Origin: a bacterium
GTDB lineage: Bacteria; Armatimonadota; Fimbriimonadia; Fimbriimonadales; Fimbriimonadaceae
Assembly (NCBI GenBank): GCA_027485645.1
Contig: JAIXQR010000007.1
Span: forward strand, 372,001 to 436,000
DNA length: 64,000 nucleotides
Reading direction: 5' to 3'
Shown: piece after piece, positions 26,829 to 34,979 of the stretch
Layout of the letters: each line of letters starts with the position of its first letter
How positions within the stretch are numbered: the first letter of the stretch is position 1
Program-made: the position numbers and the translations under genes
The notes under the pieces: model-generated
What the model was told of the DNA's origin: nothing
Seen by the model: only the letters and a program-made list of their open reading frames with translations
Database searches by the model: none

Positions 26829-27737
26829 TCAGATTCCGCTTGGCGTTCTTCGTGCTTCCAAGATTTCTCCAGACGCTGAGTTCGTCCAGAAGATTCGTCC
26901 GTCAATCGTCACCGCGACGTCCGTAGGCTCACTATCGCCGTAGCTCACAATGGTTCGCGTGCCCCGCGCCAGGTTGTACTCCCAGACAAAGTTCCCGCCA
27001 CCCATCCGGCTCGAAAGGCCAGGAGTCGGTACTTCCGTGAAGTAGATCGTGGAACCGGACTTGTTGATCGCGATTCCGGTTGGCTTGTTCAAACCGCGCA
27101 ACACAACTTCAACCATGCCGGCCGAATTGCGATGAAGGATGACTCCCGCCGATTTGCAAGTCCAATAAAGATCGCCACTTCGGCTGGCCACGATATCCGT
27201 TGGCTCAGGTTCGCCCATGGTCAAGTTCGTCACCATGCCGCCGGAGAACAGGTCAACCGTGTTCATTCCGCCGTTCATGCCATTCATGCCCGGTGTTGGA
27301 ACCTGGGTGAAGGCGATATCGCCGTTCGCCAGCGCCGTGATGCCTGTCGGCTTGGCAAGGCCCGTAAGTAATGGCGCAATCGCCCCTGCGCGGTTCCGCT
27401 TGAGAATCACGCCCGCAGACCGGCAAGTCCAATAAATCGAACCGTCGGAAGTAGCCGTCAGGTTCAACGGTTCAGGCTCTCCCATGTTCAGGGTCCACTT
27501 TCGGTTGTTCCAAAGGTCCAACTTAAAGATGCCGTTGGTGCCACCCGCCGCGCCAGAAACGCCCGGAGTCGGGACCTGAGAATAAACGAGCGAAGTGAAA
27601 GTCCCGTAGCCCATAACCGTAAGGCCGGTAGGTCGATTTAGCCCCTTGGCAACGACTCGGGTTTCAAACTGTGCGTTAGAAGCAGCGCTAAGGGCCGCAA
27701 ATGCGAGGACGAACATCCAAGTAGATGAATTCTTCAT
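26829..27737 (-). CDS. Secreted ScyD/ScyE-like repeat propeller protein
   Basis: A 302-residue protein with signal peptide 1-22 (VLAFAALSAASNAQ). It contains three repeats of about 85 residues, each running from a KPTGI/RPTGL strand through VPTPG and a glycine-methionine loop to a GEPEP/SEPTD block, then a YWTC-SAGVIL or FWTNSASGEIL block. This resembles ScyD/ScyE-like and NHL-type beta-propellers. The ligand or enzyme activity is unknown. GGAAAG supplies a ribosome binding site. It lies just upstream of the sigma factor on the same strand, but whether they are co-regulated is unclear. Confidence 0.75.
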   Translation of the reverse strand: MKNSSTWMFVLAFAALSAASNAQFETRVVAKGLNRPTGLTVMGYGTFTSLVYSQVPTPGVSGAAGGTNGIFKLDLWNNRKWTLNMGEPEPLNLTATSDGSIYWTCRSAGVILKRNRAGAIAPLLTGLAKPTGITALANGDIAFTQVPTPGMNGMNGGMNTVDLFSGGMVTNLTMGEPEPTDIVASRSGDLYWTCKSAGVILHRNSAGMVEVVLRGLNKPTGIAINKSGSTIYFTEVPTPGLSSRMGGGNFVWEYNLARGTRTIVSYGDSEPTDVAVTIDGRIFWTNSASGEILEARRTPSGI

Positions 27738-27810
27738 TGTCTTTCCATTTGGTGTTCCGGCCGGAGCATCCGAAAACGGTAAGGGAAAGCAATCAAGAAT
27801 CGTTCCAAGA

Positions 27811-27841
27811 AAATTGGCGATCTAGAAAAGATCGCCAATTT
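27811..27841 (-). terminator. Terminator after nuoB-nuoI
   Basis: A 13-bp perfect stem (AAATTGGCGATCT with its complement) and five-base loop sit 10 bases after the nuoI stop. On the minus strand the stem ends in a T-rich run (TTTCTT). It could also stop plus-strand transcription. Confidence 0.75.
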
Positions 27842-27850
27842 CTCTTTGCG

Positions 27851-28300
27851 TTACTTCTGGATCGGCATCGGTTCCAAGAGCATTTCTTTCGTATAAACGA
27901 ACTGCTCCCGGTGATAATTTGCGAGCTCAAAGTCCTTTCGCAGCACAATCGCGCCGGTCGGACAAGCCTCTTGGCAGTAGCCGCAGAAGATGCAGCGGAG
28001 CATGTTGATCTCGTACCGAACCGCGTACCGCTCGCCCGGAGAGAATCGCGCATCGTCCGTATTCTCATCTGCCTGAACGTAGATGCATCGTGCCGGGCAG
28101 GCGCCAGCGCAAAGCGAACAGCCAATGCATCGCTCCAAGCCGCTCTCGTACCGCGTCAAAACGTGTCGCCAACGCGTGCGTGGATGCTGCTCCCGAACTT
28201 CCTCGGGATACATAAACGTGATCTTGTCCCGCTTAAGCCGCTCTCGCGTAATGCCAAGCCCCGCAAGCATCGGCTTAACAACCGACTTCAGCAGGTCCAT
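27851..28300 (-). CDS. nuoI: NADH-quinone oxidoreductase subunit I
   Basis: A 149-residue ferredoxin-like subunit with two 4Fe-4S motifs, CIGCSLCAGACPARC and CIFCGYCQEACPTGA. These carry clusters N6a and N6b of the complex I peripheral arm. Its start overlaps the nuoB stop. Only nuoB and nuoI are present here; the subunits normally between them (nuoC, D, E, F, G, H) are not in this window. Confidence 0.94.
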   Translation of the reverse strand: MDLLKSVVKPMLAGLGITRERLKRDKITFMYPEEVREQHPRTRWRHVLTRYESGLERCIGCSLCAGACPARCIYVQADENTDDARFSPGERYAVRYEINMLRCIFCGYCQEACPTGAIVLRKDFELANYHREQFVYTKEMLLEPMPIQK

Positions 28301-28878
28301 TAAGCTTCCACCGTTTCCAGCGTTCGCGCGTTGACCTCAATCAGCTTGAGGTCCTTAAACGACTTCGACCGTCCGCGCTTGATCTTTTCCTGAAGCTTCA
28401 AAATTCCGTAGATCAACGCATCTGGCGATGGCGGGCATCCCGGAACGTAAACATCAACCGGCACAACCTGGTCCGCGCCCTGAACAATCGCGTAGTTGTT
28501 ATAAACGCCTCCCGAAGAAGCGCAAGCGCCCATAGAAATCACCCATTTCGGCTCGGGCATTTGGTCATAAATCTGTCGCAAAACCGGGGCCATCTTCTTC
28601 GAGACGCGACCGGCGATGATCATCACGTCCGCCTGTCGCGGCGTGGCGCGGAAAGCTTCACTGCCGAATCGAGACAAATCGAATCGCGAACCCGCGCTCG
28701 ACATCATTTCGATCGCGCAGCAAGCGAGACCAAAAGTCAGCGGCCACAGAGAGTTGGCTCGCGCTTGGTTAATCAGCGTCTCTGCCGAAGTGAGAACAAT
28801 GTTGCCGCCCTTCTGGGTATCGCCCAAAACAGGAGTGCTTGTATCGTGAAGAACGATGGTTTCGACGCGCTTTGGCAT
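28300..28878 (-). CDS. nuoB: NADH-quinone oxidoreductase subunit B
   Basis: A 192-residue subunit. The tandem-cysteine motif [10 protein letters not shown] and the later cysteines in GACASSGG and [11 protein letters not shown] hold cluster N2, which passes electrons to quinone. With menaquinone genes nearby, its acceptor is probably menaquinone. It starts at ATG 28878. TATACT at 28899-28904 is a candidate -10, giving a short leader, and lies in the 45-base gap shared with divergent mfd. Confidence 0.94.
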   Translation of the reverse strand: MPKRVETIVLHDTSTPVLGDTQKGGNIVLTSAETLINQARANSLWPLTFGLACCAIEMMSSAGSRFDLSRFGSEAFRATPRQADVMIIAGRVSKKMAPVLRQIYDQMPEPKWVISMGACASSGGVYNNYAIVQGADQVVPVDVYVPGCPPSPDALIYGILKLQEKIKRGRSKSFKDLKLIEVNARTLETVEA

Positions 28879-28910
28879 AGGGTTTTGAACCTGATAGGAG
28901 TATAGCCCGG

Positions 28911-28916
28911 TATCCT
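28911..28916 (+). promoter_or_regulatory. Start-proximal -10 box of mfd
   Basis: TATCCT ends seven bases before the mfd GTG, with TTGAAC 20 bases further upstream. The 12-mer CGGTATCCTCTT recurs on the minus strand just before the SGNH hydrolase GTG (11046), and CGGGTATCCT recurs in the rpsB leader. A leaderless mfd transcript is implied. Confidence 0.5.
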
Positions 28917-28923
28917 CTTACAA

Positions 28924-31900
28924 GTGCGTACGGCTGAATGGGCGAAGAGATTTGCCGAACTGCCCGCGGTTAGCGAGCTTTTTCGTTCCAGCACTGCGTC
29001 TGCGGTTTGGCAAAGCATCGCCCCCGAGGCTCGACCCTTCTACATTGCGGCCCGGTATCTGGAGCAGCCGCAGAAAACGCTGATCGTCACCGGTAGCTAC
29101 GATCGCGCCCTCGCGTGGCAAGCCAAGCTCCAAATGTGCGGGATCAGCCCCGGCGTGATCCACCAGCTCCCGAGCGGAACCAGCGCCCTCTTCGAAGACT
29201 CCGCCCCCGAGCACATCTCCCTTTCCGACCGTCTCGGCAGCCTCCGCGCCCTCGTCGAAGATCATCCGAACATCGTCATCACTTCCCCGCAGGCGGCCCT
29301 CGAACGCACCTTGCCGCGCGATGTCCTGATGGCGGCGTTTGTCGAAGTCAAAACCGGCCAGACCCTCGACCGCGACCAGTTCCTCTCACAGCTTTCCTCC
29401 CTCGGCTACGAAGCCAGCGACCCCGTTCGCATTCCCGGCCAGTTCTCGCATCGCGGCGGAATCATCGACGTCTTCCCGACCGGACGCGACTACCCCGTCC
29501 GAATCGAGCTCTTCGGAGACGAAGTCGAATCCATCCGCCAGTTCGATTCGAACAGCCAAAGATCGGTCGGAAACATCCCCGCCATTTCCCTGGCCCCATC
29601 GCGCGAAACCCTGTACTTCGGCCACGTGGAAGACATGACCGAGTGGCTCAGCACCTCTGCGGAGCGGGAAGCCACCCTGCTCGACGATGATGCCGCGGAA
29701 CTCCTGAAGACCCGCATCGCTGCCGACATCGCCGCCCTGGCCCAGCGCAGCTACTTCGACCGCATCGATCTCTACCGCCCCATCCTCCACCCCGATTCCG
29801 GCTGCGCGGTTGATTTGCTCAGCGACGAAGACTGCCTGATCCTCGATGAGCCGGTAGAAATCGACGCCATCGCAACCCGCGCCGAGGACGAACTCGACCA
29901 GGGCCTCAAAGCCCGCGCTAAGCGCGGCGAAATCCTGCACAGCCCGATGAGTGACTTCGGCCTTCCGCCCGAGAAGCTCGCCGGCCACGCAAACACCCTC
30001 AGCCTCACCAGCATGAACGACCTGCCCGAGTGGGTCAGCGCCGCCGCAACCATCGACGTTGGCGCCGTCTCGCTGGACAGCTATCGCGGCCGACCCGATG
30101 CCCTCGCTGCCACCCTCCGCAACTACGGCACCCAAGGCTTCACCGTCCTCTTCACCACCGATCAGCCGATGCGCGCGAAAGCCGTGCTTGGCCAAGCCGA
30201 TATTCACCCCTTCGAAGTCGCCGAGAAGGGCGTCCCTGGCACCTACCTTTCCCACGGCAACCTCGGCGGAGGCTTCGTCCTTCCGAACGACAAATTCGCC
30301 CTCGTCTCCGATGCCGAACTCTTCGGCGTCGCCCGCCTGAAACTGCCGCAGAAGCGGTTCATGGAAGGCTCACCCATCGCCACTGTGCTCGACCTGAAGC
30401 CGGGCGATTATGTGGTCCACATCAACTTCGGGATCGGCGTTTTCCGCGGCCTCGTCAAGCGGACCGTCGAAGGCGTCGAAAAGGAGTTCCTGTTTGTCGA
30501 ATACCAAGCCCCCGACAAGCTCTTTGTCCCCACCGATCAGCTCGACCGCATCCAAAAATATCTCAATCCGTCGGATACCGAGCCAAAGCTCAACCGACTG
30601 AGCGGAGGTGAATGGCAGCGGACCCTGGGAAAAGCGAAGGAGGAGGCCAAGGCCTTCGCCCGGGACCTCGTTAAGCTCTACGCCCAACGAACCCGCGTTC
30701 AGCGAAGATCGTACGGACCCGACACGCCGTTCCAGTACGAAATGGAATCGACCTTCCCTTGGGTCGAAACCCCAAGCCAGCTTAAGGCGATCAAAGAAGC
30801 CAAAGAAGACATGGAAAAAGGCCATCCCATGGACCGCCTGGTCTGTGGAGACGTCGGCTTTGGCAAAACTGAAGTCGCCATCCGTGCTGCCTTTAAGGCC
30901 GTGCAAGGCAACCGCCAAGTCGCCGTCCTTTGCCCAACCACCATCCTCTCCGAACAGCATTTCCGCAACTTCCAAGAGCGGCTCGGCTCCTTCGGAACCC
31001 GCCTCGCCCTCATCAATCGCTTCACCACCACGACCGAGAAGAAGGACATCTGCAAGCGACTCGAGGCGGGAGAAGTCGAGATCATCGTCGGAACCCACTC
31101 CCTCCTCGGCACCGGAATCGGGTTCAAAGACCTCGGCCTCACCATCATCGACGAAGAGCAGAAGTTCGGTGTGAAGCAAAAGGAGATGCTGAAGCAACTT
31201 CGGAGCGAAGTCGACGTGCTCACCCTCTCGGCCACGCCCATCCCCCGAACCCTCAGCATGGCCCTCATGGACATCCGGTCGATGTCCCTCATCAACGACC
31301 CACCGCCGGGCCGATTGCCCATCCGCACCTACGTTCGAAGCTACGCCGGCGAAGTCATTCGAGAAGCCATCCTCCGCGAACTCGCCCGTGGCGGGCAGGT
31401 CTTCTATGTCTACAACCGCGTGGAGTCGATCATGCACGTGTACGAGAAGCTCCGCAAGCTCGTCCCCACCGCGCGCATCGGCGTGGGCCACGGGCAGATG
31501 AACGAGAAAGAGCTCGAACCGATCATGGTCGGGTTCATTCGCGGCGAAATCGACATTCTCCTCTCCACGACCATCGTCGAAAACGGCATCGACATCAGCA
31601 ACGCCAACACCCTCATTGTCGAAGGTGCCGATAAGCTCGGCCTGTCGCAGTTGTATCAGCTACGAGGCCGCGTCGGACGTTCCGACCGTCAGGCCTATGC
31701 CTACTTCCTCTACAGCGGAACGATGGACCTTTCCTTCATCGACCAAGGTCCGCGCCAAGACAGCGCCACCGACCTGAAGCGGAAGCACAAAACCGTCAGC
31801 GAAGGCGCGATGGCGCGGTTGCAGGCCCTGCAAGAGTTCTCCAGCCTCGGCTCTGGCTATTCCCTCGCCTTCCGCGACCTCCAAATCCGCGGCGCGGGCG

Positions 31901-32517
31901 AGCTCCTTGGCGCAAAGCAAAGCGGAACGATGGTCACGGTCGGCTATGAGCTCTACACCCAGCTTATCAACGAAGCCGTGACGCAGTTGAAGAACTCGGT
32001 CGACGGAACGCGGACCGGGGATTCCGACGAAGTCCGTGACCCGCTCGCGAACCTCGAGCCGTTGCCGATGTTCGAAGTACCCGTGGTGGCGATGCTGCCC
32101 GAGTCGTACATCCGCGACCAGGCGCAACGGCTGTACTACTACCAGCGCATCATGTCGGTGCGAGACTCGCTCACCCTCGGCGCGGTCCAGGCCGAAGTCG
32201 AAGACCGCTACGGTCGCCCGCTGCCCGAGGTTCGAAATGCCTTCCGCGTCATGGAACTGCGCCTCCGCGCGCGAGACCTCAGCATCGAAAAGCTGGACGC
32301 CCGACAGGCGAAGCTAACCATCAAGTTCGCGGCCGACGTCTCCCACGGCCCCCGCGTCTTCAGCCTCGCCCAAAAGAAAAACCGCGACTGCCACACCGGC
32401 GCCGGCGGCCTCGTCTGGCCGTATCAGGGCAACCCGCTGACCGCGATTGAGAACTTCATGAACATCCTCACGGAAAGCATCGCCGCGGTCGATGCGGCGC
32501 GGATGTCGCTGAGCTAG
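28924..32517 (+). CDS. mfd: Transcription-repair coupling factor Mfd
   Basis: A 1197-residue protein with the full Mfd order: a UvrB-like N-terminal part (PGQFSHRGGIIDVFP), the RNA polymerase-interacting domain at about 480-560, RecG-type translocase motors with GDVGFGKTEVA near 642, the DEEQ box near 742, LSATPIPRTL and QLRGRVGRSD, and the TRCF C-terminal domain. It displaces stalled RNA polymerase and recruits UvrA. The start is GTG 28924. Confidence 0.97.
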   Translation: MRTAEWAKRFAELPAVSELFRSSTASAVWQSIAPEARPFYIAARYLEQPQKTLIVTGSYDRALAWQAKLQMCGISPGVIHQLPSGTSALFEDSAPEHISLSDRLGSLRALVEDHPNIVITSPQAALERTLPRDVLMAAFVEVKTGQTLDRDQFLSQLSSLGYEASDPVRIPGQFSHRGGIIDVFPTGRDYPVRIELFGDEVESIRQFDSNSQRSVGNIPAISLAPSRETLYFGHVEDMTEWLSTSAEREATLLDDDAAELLKTRIAADIAALAQRSYFDRIDLYRPILHPDSGCAVDLLSDEDCLILDEPVEIDAIATRAEDELDQGLKARAKRGEILHSPMSDFGLPPEKLAGHANTLSLTSMNDLPEWVSAAATIDVGAVSLDSYRGRPDALAATLRNYGTQGFTVLFTTDQPMRAKAVLGQADIHPFEVAEKGVPGTYLSHGNLGGGFVLPNDKFALVSDAELFGVARLKLPQKRFMEGSPIATVLDLKPGDYVVHINFGIGVFRGLVKRTVEGVEKEFLFVEYQAPDKLFVPTDQLDRIQKYLNPSDTEPKLNRLSGGEWQRTLGKAKEEAKAFARDLVKLYAQRTRVQRRSYGPDTPFQYEMESTFPWVETPSQLKAIKEAKEDMEKGHPMDRLVCGDVGFGKTEVAIRAAFKAVQGNRQVAVLCPTTILSEQHFRNFQERLGSFGTRLALINRFTTTTEKKDICKRLEAGEVEIIVGTHSLLGTGIGFKDLGLTIIDEEQKFGVKQKEMLKQLRSEVDVLTLSATPIPRTLSMALMDIRSMSLINDPPPGRLPIRTYVRSYAGEVIREAILRELARGGQVFYVYNRVESIMHVYEKLRKLVPTARIGVGHGQMNEKELEPIMVGFIRGEIDILLSTTIVENGIDISNANTLIVEGADKLGLSQLYQLRGRVGRSDRQAYAYFLYSGTMDLSFIDQGPRQDSATDLKRKHKTVSEGAMARLQALQEFSSLGSGYSLAFRDLQIRGAGELLGAKQSGTMVTVGYELYTQLINEAVTQLKNSVDGTRTGDSDEVRDPLANLEPLPMFEVPVVAMLPESYIRDQAQRLYYYQRIMSVRDSLTLGAVQAEVEDRYGRPLPEVRNAFRVMELRLRARDLSIEKLDARQAKLTIKFAADVSHGPRVFSLAQKKNRDCHTGAGGLVWPYQGNPLTAIENFMNILTESIAAVDAARMSLS

Positions 32518-32552
32518 TTTTCTTCCATCAGGCAGAGAGACCTCAGGGTGTA

Positions 32553-33119
32553 ATGATGGAACGACTACCACTGCCCGCAACCGTTGCCGAAGTTCAAGCC
32601 ATCCATGGCCCCACCGGGGAGCGAATCGTTCATCAGGCGCTGGCATACGTCGCCATGAGAAATCTGCAGTTTGTCGTTCAAAACGCGGCAACCCCGCTGG
32701 TGGATCAAATAGGAGAATCACTGCCTGAATGGGTTCAATCGGGAAAATTCGAAGACTTTGCGCAGGACTATCCGTTTGGTAGTGTCTTGCGATTTGCTGT
32801 CCAGTTCGAAGTCGCCTCCGAGTACAAGAACGAGCAGATCAAGACCCTGCTGGAGTCCCTCGATCCTGATCACGCGATGATTCTCGGCAGCATATCGGTC
32901 CCCAAATCCGAGATTGTCTCGGTATCCGACCTTTTATCGTCCCGGCATTACACCTATGTTGAAATGTTTTGCATTTATCCGCAGTACGGCGGATGGGTGT
33001 TTTGGCGAACCCGAGAATATGAGTACTACGGGGCGGGATTCATGCCGCTCCCCGATAAGGTCCTGGCGTCTAGCGTCTATGACTTGGCCGACATGAAATA
33101 CAGGGAGTATTTCGGTTGA
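32553..33119 (+). CDS. Hypothetical protein
   Basis: A 188-residue protein I do not recognise. No signal peptide or membrane helix is evident. The C-terminal third is unusually rich in aromatic residues (YGGWVFWRTREYEYYGAGF). It begins with two ATG codons 36 bases after mfd and has weak ribosome binding signals. It opens a stretch of unrecognised genes to 38.9 kb. The coding call rests on length, position and a non-overlapped frame. Confidence 0.6.
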   Translation: MMERLPLPATVAEVQAIHGPTGERIVHQALAYVAMRNLQFVVQNAATPLVDQIGESLPEWVQSGKFEDFAQDYPFGSVLRFAVQFEVASEYKNEQIKTLLESLDPDHAMILGSISVPKSEIVSVSDLLSSRHYTYVEMFCIYPQYGGWVFWRTREYEYYGAGFMPLPDKVLASSVYDLADMKYREYFG

Positions 33120-33259
33120 GCCATTTCTTTTAAACGCTTCCAGAAGGCAAGACTATGGATGTAGCTGGTCGTAGTTGCTTCACGAACCCAACTTGCAGTC
33201 CCAATGAGAACTAAGTCGTGGTATATGCCGCCCGCGTCTCGCTGAGCTGAAGCCAGTCC

Positions 33260-33814
33260 TTAGCCAAAGTGCCGGATAACGTCGATGCGGACCGAGTCCA
33301 ACTCGTTTCGAACGTAGGTGAGGCGCAATTGGATGGACTCGACCTTCTTGTCAAATCCAAAGTGCTCGGCGATGATCCAGTGCTCCGCACCCTTGATCTT
33401 CTGGTTAACGATGATGCGTCTGGCGTCAAAGTTCCCGACCGCGCCCAACTTCGAATCGCCGAAGACTTTTGCCCAGCCCAGTTTCCTGGAACACCAGTCG
33501 CTCAGGGAAAACTTGGCGCTCCTTCGTTTATCGGCCATTTTCATGAACGCAATAGATTCCAAGAGATACGAACCGTTCTGAACAACCCATCCATTCGCTT
33601 GAATCGCGACCTGTTCCGTCCTCCAAAATCTTCCGCTGTTTGGATGACCGCCGATCGTCGTCGTCCCTTTGCCGAAGAGCTTGTCAAAATGATGAATCGT
33701 AAGCGATTCGATCTTCCTTGTCCCGATGTAGCAAAAGAACGGTGCTTCCGTCGGAACCTGAACTCTGCTCTCCCCCAGCGCAAGGAGCATCGCTGCAGCG
33801 GACAGGATGACCAT
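33260..33814 (-). CDS. Hypothetical secreted protein
   Basis: A 184-residue protein with a short hydrophobic N-terminus (VILSAAAMLLALGES) likely to be a signal peptide. The body has alternating strands such as TYVRNELDSVRIDV. No family is recognised. ATG 33814 is chosen over a TTG six bases upstream. It is the only minus-strand gene in the 32.5-38.9 kb region; 140 bases without a gene separate it from the preceding plus-strand gene. Confidence 0.5.
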   Translation of the reverse strand: MVILSAAAMLLALGESRVQVPTEAPFFCYIGTRKIESLTIHHFDKLFGKGTTTIGGHPNSGRFWRTEQVAIQANGWVVQNGSYLLESIAFMKMADKRRSAKFSLSDWCSRKLGWAKVFGDSKLGAVGNFDARRIIVNQKIKGAEHWIIAEHFGFDKKVESIQLRLTYVRNELDSVRIDVIRHFG

Positions 33815-34109
33815 GTCCAAATCTTAACCCAAAGGAAATTCTGCAAAAGATCCATTTGGTTCCAAATGGTCAAGGCTTTCAAACAGCTGGTGAAGTATCT
33901 GAAAATTCGGTTGGCGTTTAGCGTGAGAACCGATAGAATGAAATCTGATCGTGACAAGGCTTCCTCACCTTGATTCGCAAGCCGTAGATGCAGGGACGAA
34001 CGTTCGCTATATCGAGGGCACGGTCCGTTGATCATCGTTTGCGCACGAAAGCTCCACCACCTGAAGTTAGCCTGATGAAGACCGAATTGAACCCGCACCC
34101 AAAGGCCCC
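33815..34109 (+). promoter_or_regulatory. Intergenic region with promoter and short leader ORF
   Basis: TTGGCG at 33911-33916 and TAGAAT at 33934-33939 have a 17-base spacer, the best classical promoter in this region, pointing at the aspartyl-protease genes. A GTG at 33951 opens a 26-codon frame ending at 34031 whose last residues (NVRYIEGTVR) resemble the prepilin-tail proteins at the left edge. It could be a relic or a leader peptide. No ribosome binding site is clear. Confidence 0.4.
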
Positions 34110-34979
34110 ATGATCCAACAAACACTGATGGCAATTGGCACTTTGACAAGTGTAGTCGTCCCTGGACAAAGTACCGGCGAGTTGACTGAATTGTCAGCGT
34201 CGTTCCATACTCGCATTCCCATCATTACGGTTTACACTCTGCAGAACGGTTCTACTAAAGCGGTCCGTTTCGTCTTAGATTCAGGCGCCATGAACTCCAG
34301 GCATCTGCGCATGAAGTCCGAAGGTTCGCGAACCTTCTTCGCCGACCCAGCTCGCAAGGTAAAGATCAATAAGGTGAACTTTCTTCCCTTGACCGAAGCA
34401 TCTGTCCCTCTTTCGCTTCAACTGGAGCTCAAAAAGATCAGAGTTGACGGTATGTTCGGCTTCGATTTCTTTGATGAGCACGATATCGTCATTGACTATG
34501 AGAGGAGCAAAGTGTTCATTTCAAAGAATTCGCTCTCGCCCGAGTGGGTCGCGCGTAATGTTGAATGGTTCAAGAAACTCAAGCTCACTGACTACTATCT
34601 CTGGAAAACGGTCTTAACAAAGAATCCTAAAAATGAACGTGCCTTTAATTTACTTGTATTTGATACTGGCGCATCAATCACTTGCTTACCCACAACTGGG
34701 TACGAACACGAGATAAACTCGGATGTTGAGCCATACCATTTATATACGATCGATGGCACCATCGTCGGCAAGCGTTTAGAGCGCGAGTTAACCGTCGACG
34801 GATATAACGCGATTCTGCGGGCGAAAGTCTTTGTCGGGCCTGCAACCCCCCTCTTTTCTCCTTCCGATTTTGGCAGCCGGCTCCTGATACAGTTCCGCCA
34901 AAACACGGTTTGGAAGCTGAAGCCTGAGTTTCGAACTTCTTCCATCCAACAACTTAAGGCGGCCAAGGCGACGAGATGA
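34110..34979 (+). CDS. Bilobal retropepsin-like aspartyl protease (first of pair)
   Basis: A 289-residue protein with two aspartyl-protease motifs: VLDSGAMNSR at about 51-60 and VFDTGASITCLP at about 184-195. Two D-(S/T)-G lobes in one chain suggest a self-contained bilobal active site rather than a homodimer. The N-terminus is mildly hydrophobic and may be an export signal. In the first lobe DSGA replaces the commoner DTG. Its stop overlaps the next gene, a second protein of the same design. Target and maturation are unknown. Confidence 0.7.
   Translation: MIQQTLMAIGTLTSVVVPGQSTGELTELSASFHTRIPIITVYTLQNGSTKAVRFVLDSGAMNSRHLRMKSEGSRTFFADPARKVKINKVNFLPLTEASVPLSLQLELKKIRVDGMFGFDFFDEHDIVIDYERSKVFISKNSLSPEWVARNVEWFKKLKLTDYYLWKTVLTKNPKNERAFNLLVFDTGASITCLPTTGYEHEINSDVEPYHLYTIDGTIVGKRLERELTVDGYNAILRAKVFVGPATPLFSPSDFGSRLLIQFRQNTVWKLKPEFRTSSIQQLKAAKATR

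Noticed and set aside
26792-26905. N-terminal extension of the ECF sigma factor by 38 residues
   Set aside because: It runs through the hairpin and the upstream gene end, and the extra residues do not fit sigma region 2.
29386-30255. Antisense frame (289 codons) opposite the N-terminal half of mfd
   Set aside because: Same reason as above; no start signals or motifs.
30370-31491. Long antisense frame (373 codons) opposite mfd
   Set aside because: The sense strand encodes the Mfd motor domains; the antisense product is low-complexity and rich in Glu, Asp and Gly, typical of a shadow frame.
33120-33259. Possible gene or RNA in the gap after 33119
   Set aside because: No open frame of useful length, hairpin with T-run or promoter could be supported.
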